Source: CAVAWX01 sp963642995
Lineage (GTDB): Bacteria > Actinomycetota > Coriobacteriia > Coriobacteriales > QAMH01
DNA: 7,986 nucleotides
Assembly (NCBI GenBank): GCA_963642995.1
Contig: CAVIIZ010000041.1
Span: 1 to 7,986, forward strand
Reading direction: 5' to 3'
The translations under genes were made by a program, and so were the position numbers. Position 1 is the first letter of the stretch; each line of letters opens with the position of its first letter. Positions 1-7,986 of this stretch are shown one piece after another. The notes below the pieces were generated by a model. That model made no database searches. It was not told where the DNA came from and saw only the letters and a program-made list of their open reading frames with translations.

Positions 1-144
1 TCGCCCCCGTTCACCGTCGCCCGATCCCCCTTTTTGCGCGAAAACGCCCGCACCGTGCAAATTAAAGGCCCGAAACGTCGCCAGAAGTCCGTTTTTGCGC
101 ATTCGCACGGCGAGCGTCCATCGCCTTTTGCCCGCCGGATGCGC

Positions 145-169
145 CGATGCGTCGCGGACGGCCGCATCG
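145..169. repeat. Inverted repeat upstream of the dnaK promoter
   Basis: A perfect 7-bp inverted repeat, CGATGCG (145-151) and CGCATCG (163-169), is separated by 11 bases. It lies about 40 bp upstream of the dnaK -35 box. It could be a binding site for an upstream regulator or chance in GC-rich DNA. The rest of 1-209 is noncoding as far as I can see, with TTTTTGCGC occurring twice (31-39 and 92-100). Confidence 0.3.
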
Positions 170-209
170 TGACGCGCGGGTAACGGATGGCACCCGCCCT
201 TGCAGAAAA

Positions 210-230
210 CTTGACATGAAGCGACTTAGA
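210..230. promoter_or_regulatory. Degenerate HAIR-like element, candidate HspR operator
   Basis: The sequence reads CTTGACA-N7-ACTTAGA. The known HspR operator (HAIR) is CTTGAGT-N7-ACTCAAG. The 7-base spacing is exact, five of seven bases match in the left half and four of seven in the right half. The element covers the -35 box, so bound repressor would block RNA polymerase. The link to HspR is inference, supported by hspR being in the same cluster. The right half is weak and the left half partly coincides with the -35 consensus. Confidence 0.45.
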
Positions 231-239
231 TTTTATTGT
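211..239 (+). promoter_or_regulatory. dnaK operon promoter, sigma-A type
   Basis: The -35 box TTGACA (211-216) is a perfect consensus match. It is followed by a 17-bp spacer and a -10 box TATTGT (234-239, four of six consensus bases). The stretch around it is distinctly AT-richer than its surroundings, and transcription should start near 246. This would give a leader of about 43 bases before the dnaK ATG at 289. It looks like a housekeeping-sigma promoter controlled by repression, which fits an HspR-regulated operon. Confidence 0.75.
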
Positions 240-253
240 AACGAGCGTACAAG
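235..253. promoter_or_regulatory. Second N7-spaced inverted repeat over -10 and start site
   Basis: TTGTA (236-240) and TACAA (248-252) form a perfect 5-bp inverted repeat with a 7-base spacer. The site spans the end of the -10 box and the predicted transcription start. The N7 spacing and TTG/CAA outer bases resemble the HAIR layout, but the core differs from the consensus. It may be a second repressor site or an RNA 5'-end feature. Confidence 0.3.
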
Positions 254-288
254 GGCATCTACACGAGTCACGGAAAGGACTGATACAC

Positions 289-2240
<1,952 letters not shown>

Positions 2241-2241
<1 letters not shown>

Positions 2242-3083
2242 TGGCGGCGGCCGAGGAAAAGGCGCGTCCGGCGGGCGAGAGCGAGGAGCCGAGCAAGGAG
2301 CCGGAGGCGGGCAAGGCGCAGGCCGCGCCCGCCGCGCCCGCCGCAAACGCGGGCGAGGGCGCTGCGGGCGATGAAGGCGCCGGGGCAGCCGCAGACGCCG
2401 AGGTCGCCGATTCCGACGGGACGCGCGCGGCGGCGGACGAGGGCGGCGCCGGCGAGGACGCCCCCGATTCCGATCCCGATGCCGCCGGGGACGCCGACGG
2501 GGCAACCGGCGCAGGAGCAGACGCTCCCGGCAAGGACGCCGGCGCCTCCGACGAGGCCGACGAGCTGCTGCGCGCGGCCCGCGCCAAGGCCGCCGAGCTG
2601 CAAGACCGCTACGCGCGCCTGCAGGCCGAATGGGACAATTTCCGCAAGCGCACGAGCGCGGAGCGCGACTCGGAGCGCGCGCGTGCGGCGGAAAGCCTCG
2701 TGAAGGACCTGCTGCCCGTGCTCGACGATCTCGAGCGCGCCTTGAAGCACGCCCGGGAAAGCGGGGAGGGCGGCACCCTGGCCGACGGCGTCGAGGCCGT
2801 GCAGACGAAGTTTTTGCAGATATTGGGCAAGCACCGGGTCTCGCAGGTCGAGGCCGACGCGCAGCCCTTCGACGTGAATTGCCACCAGGCGGTGGGCACG
2901 ACCGAGGACGCGAGCGTGCCGGAAGAGACGGTCGTGCAGGTCTACCAGCAGGGCTATCGCATGGGCGACAAGGTCATACGTCCGGCCATGGTGGTCACGA
3001 GCACGGGAGGACCTGCGCGCGAGCCGGACGGCGGCGGCGATGGCGGCGCGGCGCCTGCAGGCGACGGCGGCCAAGAGGGCTGA
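2241..3083 (+). CDS. grpE: Nucleotide exchange factor GrpE with long acidic N-terminal tail
   Basis: GrpE releases ADP from DnaK and so resets the Hsp70 cycle. The protein is 280 aa, longer than the usual roughly 180-220. Residues 1 to about 103 are low-complexity Ala/Gly/Glu/Asp and probably disordered. The long-helix dimerisation region runs from about 104 to 165 (DELLRAARAKAAELQDRYARL, then QAEWDNFRKR). The beta domain to about 255 carries the family signature: FDVNCHQAV (210-218), then GYRMGDKVIRPAMVV (238-252). The PROSITE-type FD[P]xxHxA motif has Val for Pro. A short Gly/Asp-rich tail ends the protein. The ATG shares one base with the dnaK stop (TAATG), so translation is probably coupled; only a weak GAGG/GGCGG stretch precedes it. 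That coupling supports this start, although the compositional tail means a later start cannot be wholly excluded. A terminator-like hairpin follows the stop. Confidence 0.95.
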
Positions 3084-3121
3084 CGAAAAGGCGGGCAGGC
3101 AAGGGCAGACGGCAAGCACAC

Positions 3122-3156
3122 GACGAGACGCGCTTTGAAAGGCGCGTTTCGTTTTT
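3122..3156 (+). terminator. Intrinsic terminator-like hairpin between grpE and dnaJ
   Basis: CGAGACGCGC (3124-3133) pairs with GCGCGTTTCG (3142-3151) over 10 bp with one G-U pair, extendable by A3123-T3152. The 8-base loop is followed by a run of five T (3152-3156). Stem, loop and T run match a rho-independent terminator 39 bases after the grpE stop. As dnaJ follows on the same strand with no clear promoter, it most likely causes partial termination, reducing dnaJ-hspR-clpB relative to dnaK-grpE. Complete termination with a hidden downstream promoter is the alternative. Confidence 0.75.
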
Positions 3157-3166
3157 ACGAGCAAAA

Positions 3167-3201
3167 CGCCGCAGCGACGGCAAGCCCGCGCCGCTGCGGC
3201 G
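3167..3201 (+). repeat. Second hairpin in the grpE-dnaJ gap
   Basis: CGCCGCAGCG (3167-3176) and CGCTGCGGCG (3192-3201) are perfect 10-bp complements around a 15-base loop. No T run follows, so this is not a standard terminator. It starts only 11 bases after the T run of the first hairpin. It could stabilise a processed 5' end of the dnaJ message or affect antitermination. The remaining bases to 3253 show the dnaJ ribosome site and nothing else recognisable. Confidence 0.5.
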
Positions 3202-3253
3202 AGCGCAGACGACGAGTGCAAGCGACGGACACGGAGAAGGCAGGTGAGGCGCT

Positions 3254-4243
3254 ATGGCACAGAAGAGAAGCTACTACGACATACTCGGCGTGAAGAAGGG
3301 CGCTTCCGCCGACGAGATAAAGAAGGCGTTTCGCCGCAAGGCGCAAAAGCTGCATCCGGACGCCGGCGGCGACGAGGAGAAGTTCAAGGAGGTCAACGAA
3401 GCCTACGAGGTCTTGGGCGACGACAAGAAGCGCGCCCAATACGACCGCTTCGGCGCCGTGGGCGATTTCTCGTGCGGGCCGGGCGGCGGATGCGGCGGCG
3501 GCGCGGGCGGCCGGGGCGGCAGGCGCACGTACACCTACCGCGGCGGCCCCGGCGCGAGGGGCGGCTTTTCCGACTTCGATTTCGGCGACATATTCGACAA
3601 CATACGCAGCGGCGAGGGCGCGTTCGGCTCGAACTGGGATTTCAACGTCAACCGCCCCCGCAAGGGCCAGGACCTGCAGGTGAACCTGGACTTGAGCTTT
3701 GCCGAGGCGTTTTCCGGCACGACGAAGAAGGTCACGATACGCATCCCGTCCACCGGGCAGGAGCAGTCCATCAACGTGAAGGTGCCGGCCGGCGCCGTGG
3801 AGGGCGGCAAGCTGCGCTACCACGAGAAGGGAGAGCACGGCAAAAACGGCGGCAAGCGCGGCGACCTCGTGGTCGTCACGCACATCGCCGGGCATCCGTT
3901 TTACAGGCGCGAGAAGGCCGACGTGGTCTTGCAGCTGCCCGTGAGCTTCGACGAGGCGGCGCTGGGAGCCACGGTGGTGGTGCCCGCGCCCGACGGCACG
4001 AAGGTGAAGCTGCACGTTCCGGCCGGCAGCCAAGACGGCGCGACGCTGCGGGTGCGCGGCAAGGGCGCGCCGAAGCTGAAGGGCTCGGGCTGCGGCGATT
4101 TGAAGGTGAGGCTGTGCGTGCGCGTGCCCAAGACCCTGAACGCCGAGCAAAAGAAGGCGCTGCAGGCGTTTGCGGAGGCAGGCGGCGGCGCGGGCGAGAG
4201 AATGCGCGCGGCGATAGCCGAGGGCGCGGGCACGGGCGCGTAG
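3254..4243 (+). CDS. dnaJ: DnaJ-family co-chaperone lacking the zinc-finger region (type II / DnaJ-CbpA-like)
   Basis: J-protein that delivers substrates to DnaK and stimulates its ATPase. The 329 aa begin with a J domain (about 6-67) with the catalytic HPD at 34-36 (KLHPDAGG) and ending YDRFG. A Gly-rich linker (about 68-105) and an FDFGDIFDNI segment (108-117) follow. Two C-terminal substrate-binding domains cover about 130-290, with VPAGAVEGGKLRY (177-189) and VPAGSQDGATLRVRGKG (255-271). The four CxxCxGxG motifs of type I DnaJ are absent. Only four cysteines are present: C74 and C80 in the Gly-rich linker, C280 and C288 near the end. The start is supported by AGGTGAGG (3242-3249), though only four bases separate it from the ATG. 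Ile is encoded by ATA in six of nine positions, unlike dnaK. The symbol follows operon position; cbpA-like naming would also be reasonable. Confidence 0.92.
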   Translation: MAQKRSYYDILGVKKGASADEIKKAFRRKAQKLHPDAGGDEEKFKEVNEAYEVLGDDKKRAQYDRFGAVGDFSCGPGGGCGGGAGGRGGRRTYTYRGGPGARGGFSDFDFGDIFDNIRSGEGAFGSNWDFNVNRPRKGQDLQVNLDLSFAEAFSGTTKKVTIRIPSTGQEQSINVKVPAGAVEGGKLRYHEKGEHGKNGGKRGDLVVVTHIAGHPFYRREKADVVLQLPVSFDEAALGATVVVPAPDGTKVKLHVPAGSQDGATLRVRGKGAPKLKGSGCGDLKVRLCVRVPKTLNAEQKKALQAFAEAGGGAGERMRAAIAEGAGTGA

Positions 4244-4273
4244 GCGGGCCTTCACAGGGAAAGGCGAGAGGCG

Positions 4274-4702
4274 ATGGCGAAGACAGACAAGAACAAGCCG
4301 CTGTACATGATCAGCGTGGCGGCAGACCTCGCGGGCCTTCACCCGCAGACCCTGCGCATCTACGAGAGCAAGGGGCTGGTGAAGCCCAAGCGCACCGGCG
4401 GCAACACGCGCATGTACTCGCAGGCCGACGTCGAGCGCCTGGAGCTGATCAGCCAGCTGACCGACGAGGGCATCAACTTGGCCGGCGTCATCCGCATCCT
4501 CGACATGCGCGAGCGCATGGACGAGCTGCGACGCGAGGCCGACGAGCTGCGCGAGCAGATGCAGCAGGCAGCCGACCAGCTGCGCGAGATGCAGGTGCGG
4601 GCGACCATCCGCAATCTGGTGAACAAGCCCAACCACGCGCGCATGCTGGGCGAGGCGGCAAGCCCCGAGGCCATCGACGAGCTGCTGGCAGGCGGCGAAT
4701 AG
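4274..4702 (+). CDS. hspR: Heat-shock repressor HspR, MerR family
   Basis: DNA-binding autorepressor of DnaK-type operons in actinobacteria. It binds HAIR elements, and in Streptomyces DnaK acts as its co-repressor, so unfolded protein relieves repression. The 142 aa start with a winged helix-turn-helix of the MerR class: YMISVAADLAGLHPQTLRIYE from residue 11, then wing KPKRTGGNTRMYSQADVERL (37-56). Helix GINLAGVIRILDM (66-78) follows, then a charged Leu-heptad coiled coil (about 79-107) for dimerisation. No metal-binding cysteines are present. The start is supported by GGGAAAGG (4257-4264), nine bases before the ATG. It lies 30 bp after dnaJ and is probably cotranscribed. The likely target is the imperfect HAIR at 210-230. 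All Ile codons are ATC. Confidence 0.95.
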   Translation: MAKTDKNKPLYMISVAADLAGLHPQTLRIYESKGLVKPKRTGGNTRMYSQADVERLELISQLTDEGINLAGVIRILDMRERMDELRREADELREQMQQAADQLREMQVRATIRNLVNKPNHARMLGEAASPEAIDELLAGGE

Positions 4703-4723
4703 CGGCGGCGGGCATGGGAAGCG

Positions 4724-4770
4724 GGTGAAAGGGGTGTCGTGTCCCGGCAGGAGAGCAGCCCCCTTTCACC
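4724..4770 (+). repeat. Perfect 11-bp stem hairpin between hspR and clpB
   Basis: GGTGAAAGGGG (4724-4734) and CCCCTTTCACC (4760-4770) pair over 11 bp without mismatch around a 25-base loop. It lies 21 bases after the hspR stop. No T run follows on either strand, so a classic terminator is unlikely. It may be an RNA processing or stability element separating the hspR and clpB parts of the message, or a protein-binding site on DNA. Confidence 0.6.
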
Positions 4771-4784
4771 ATGAAACGGGCGCA

Positions 4785-4819
4785 CGGCTCGGCGACCGGC
4801 GGCGAACAGCGGCTCGGCG
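4785..4819. repeat. 10-bp direct repeat in the hspR-clpB gap
   Basis: CGGCTCGGCG occurs at 4785-4794 and 4810-4819, 25 bases apart start to start. The stretch 4771-4915 is otherwise GC-rich without a recognisable -35/-10 pair or HAIR-like sequence, so I cannot point to a separate clpB promoter. The repeat may be chance in this composition. Confidence 0.3.
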
Positions 4820-4915
4820 GGGCGTGCGGGACGGGAACGAACGCGCGGCGGGCGGATGGCGAAGAACCGACCCCCGCGCGCGAAGACAACTGAATAGACG
4901 AGGAGGACGATCGAC

Positions 4916-7558
<2,643 letters not shown>

Positions 7559-7575
7559 GCGCCCGGCGCGCGCCC

Positions 7576-7601
7576 AAAATTTTTAAAATTTCTCAAAAAA
7601 G
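7576..7601 (+). promoter_or_regulatory. AT-rich UP-like element upstream of the rRNA promoter
   Basis: This tract is almost entirely A/T (AAAATTTTTAAAATTT, then CTC and AAAAAAG) in a strongly GC-rich neighbourhood and sits directly upstream of the -35 box. The position and composition match UP elements bound by the RNA polymerase alpha C-terminal domain at strong rRNA promoters. It begins 18 bases after the clpB stop, so it may also supply the T run of a weak clpB terminator after the GC-rich GCGCCCGGCGCGCGCCC (7559-7575). Confidence 0.65.
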
Positions 7602-7604
7602 TTC

Positions 7605-7633
7605 TTGACACTCTCAGAACCCATGCGTAATAT
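7605..7633 (+). promoter_or_regulatory. rRNA operon promoter
   Basis: TTGACA (7605-7610), a perfect -35 box, is followed by a 17-bp spacer and TAATAT (7628-7633) as -10. The start would fall near 7640, after a discriminator running into a GC-rich CTCGCGCC, which is typical of promoters under stringent control. The leader to the 16S start is then about 278 bases. The arms GTTCT (7601-7605) and AGAAC (7616-7620) make an inverted repeat across the -35 box. Confidence 0.75.
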
Positions 7634-7747
7634 ACCTTCTCGCGCCGCAAACAGGAACGCACTTGCAAACGGCGCAAGCGCAGGCCGAAAGACCTGCGGA
7701 GAACCTTGAAAATCGGATACTGTGACGAACAAGTTTTACAAGCCAAA

Positions 7748-7762
7748 CGTTCTTTGAAGAAC
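7748..7762 (+). promoter_or_regulatory. boxA-like antitermination site in the rRNA leader
   Basis: GTTCTTTGAAGAAC (7749-7762) closely resembles boxA sequences of Gram-positive rRNA leaders (GTTCTTTGAAAAC type), which are bound by NusB-NusE in the nascent RNA to keep polymerase from terminating. Its place about 110 bases after the promoter and 155 before 16S is typical. A weaker look-alike, CCTTGAAAATC, is at 7704-7714. The site is also a near-palindrome (GTTCTT/AAGAAC), which might reflect structure instead. Confidence 0.6.
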
Positions 7763-7897
7763 ATGAGGATCCCGTCCTTTTCACGATGAAGAGGATTCCT
7801 AAATCTTTTCAAGCAAGACGGTTCATTTACGAACCGCATCCGGACCTTCCCCGCGAGAGCGGGGAAAACATCCGGGACATCATCTCACATTGAATCT

Positions 7898-7913
7898 GGC
7901 TGCTTCGGCAGCC
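7898..7913 (+). repeat. UUCG-tetraloop hairpin just before 16S rRNA
   Basis: GGCTGC (7898-7903) and GCAGCC (7908-7913) form a perfect 6-bp stem capped by TTCG, closed by C-G, the extra-stable UUCG tetraloop. It ends about four bases before the expected 16S 5' end. TTGAAT occurs on each side (7890-7895 and 7917-7922). It probably guides folding or 5' maturation of the precursor. Confidence 0.7.
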
Positions 7914-7917
7914 GCTT

Positions 7918-7986
<69 letters not shown>

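Larger units (their letters stand above)
7640..7917 (+). ncRNA. Structured 5' leader of the rRNA precursor
   Basis: No protein is encoded between the clpB stop and 16S rRNA. The leader contains several stem-loops. GCGCCG (7642-7647) pairs with CGGCGC (7670-7675). CGCAGG (7679-7684) pairs with CCTGCG (7693-7698). TCCTTTTC (7775-7782) pairs with GAAGAGGA (7788-7795), with outer AGGA (7766-7769)/TCCT (7797-7800). CGGTTC (7819-7824) pairs with GAACCG (7831-7836). TTCCCCGC (7847-7854) pairs with GCGGGGAA (7859-7866) around a GAGA tetraloop, with outer CCGGA (7840-7844)/TCCGG (7871-7875). Such leaders serve rRNA folding, antitermination and RNase processing. The partner strand downstream of 16S, needed for the long processing stem, is outside the window. 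Confidence 0.7.

Noticed and set aside
92..104. Short hairpin TGCG-CATT-CGCA near a T run at 92-96
   Set aside because: Stem is only 4 bp and the T run precedes rather than follows it; on the other strand it is followed by A, so it is no terminator on either strand.
3214..3219. GAGTGC resembling a CIRCE (HrcA) half-site upstream of dnaJ
   Set aside because: Only one half is present, without the TTAGCACTC partner or the A/T end; the cluster is HspR-type.
7559..7590. Possible clpB terminator from the GC-rich tract and following A/T run
   Set aside because: The GC part folds only into very short stems and AAAA separates it from the T run. I treat the A/T tract mainly as an UP element.
7705..7740. 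Possible second rRNA promoter (TTGAAA at 7706)
   Set aside because: No -10-like hexamer at 16-18 bp; the block fits better as part of the conserved leader.

Overview
The window carries one complete heat-shock chaperone cluster, dnaK-grpE-dnaJ-hspR-clpB. All five genes are on the + strand, and they are followed directly by the promoter, leader and first ~69 bases of a 16S rRNA gene. The DNA is GC-rich, the repressor is HspR (the actinobacterial DnaK-operon regulator), and the 16S start reads GATGAACGCTGGCGGCGTGC. Together these point to a high-GC Actinomycetota, most plausibly class Coriobacteriia (Eggerthella-type gut relatives). The class call is inference from memory and the genus is not resolved.

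Layout. 1-288 is noncoding and holds a sigma-A type promoter (TTGACA-N17-TATTGT) with two imperfect inverted repeats laid over it, the first resembling a degenerate HspR operator. 289-2241 is dnaK. 2241-3083 is grpE, whose ATG overlaps the dnaK stop by one base. 3084-3253 is a 170-bp gap containing a good intrinsic-terminator structure and a second hairpin. 3254-4243 is a dnaJ-family gene without the zinc-finger region. 4274-4702 is hspR. 4703-4915 is a 213-bp gap with a perfect 11-bp stem hairpin. 4916-7558 is clpB. 7559-7917 is the rRNA promoter (AT-rich UP-like tract, TTGACA-N17-TAATAT) and a structured leader with a boxA-like site and several stem-loops. 16S rRNA starts near 7918 and runs off the window.

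How it works together. DnaK, its J-protein partner and GrpE form the Hsp70 folding cycle. ClpB is the Hsp100 disaggregase that works with them on aggregates. HspR represses the cluster and, in Streptomyces, uses DnaK as co-repressor, so chaperone titration induces the operon. The terminator after grpE and the hairpin after hspR suggest transcription is stepped down along the cluster rather than uniform.

I see no mobile element, CRISPR, tRNA or unknown gene, and no undescribed system in the coding content. The points worth a second look are regulatory or small protein-level deviations: internal terminator, operator candidates, zinc-less DnaJ, an Hsp70 insert unusual for Gram-positives, gene-by-gene ATA codon contrast, and an rrn promoter abutting clpB.
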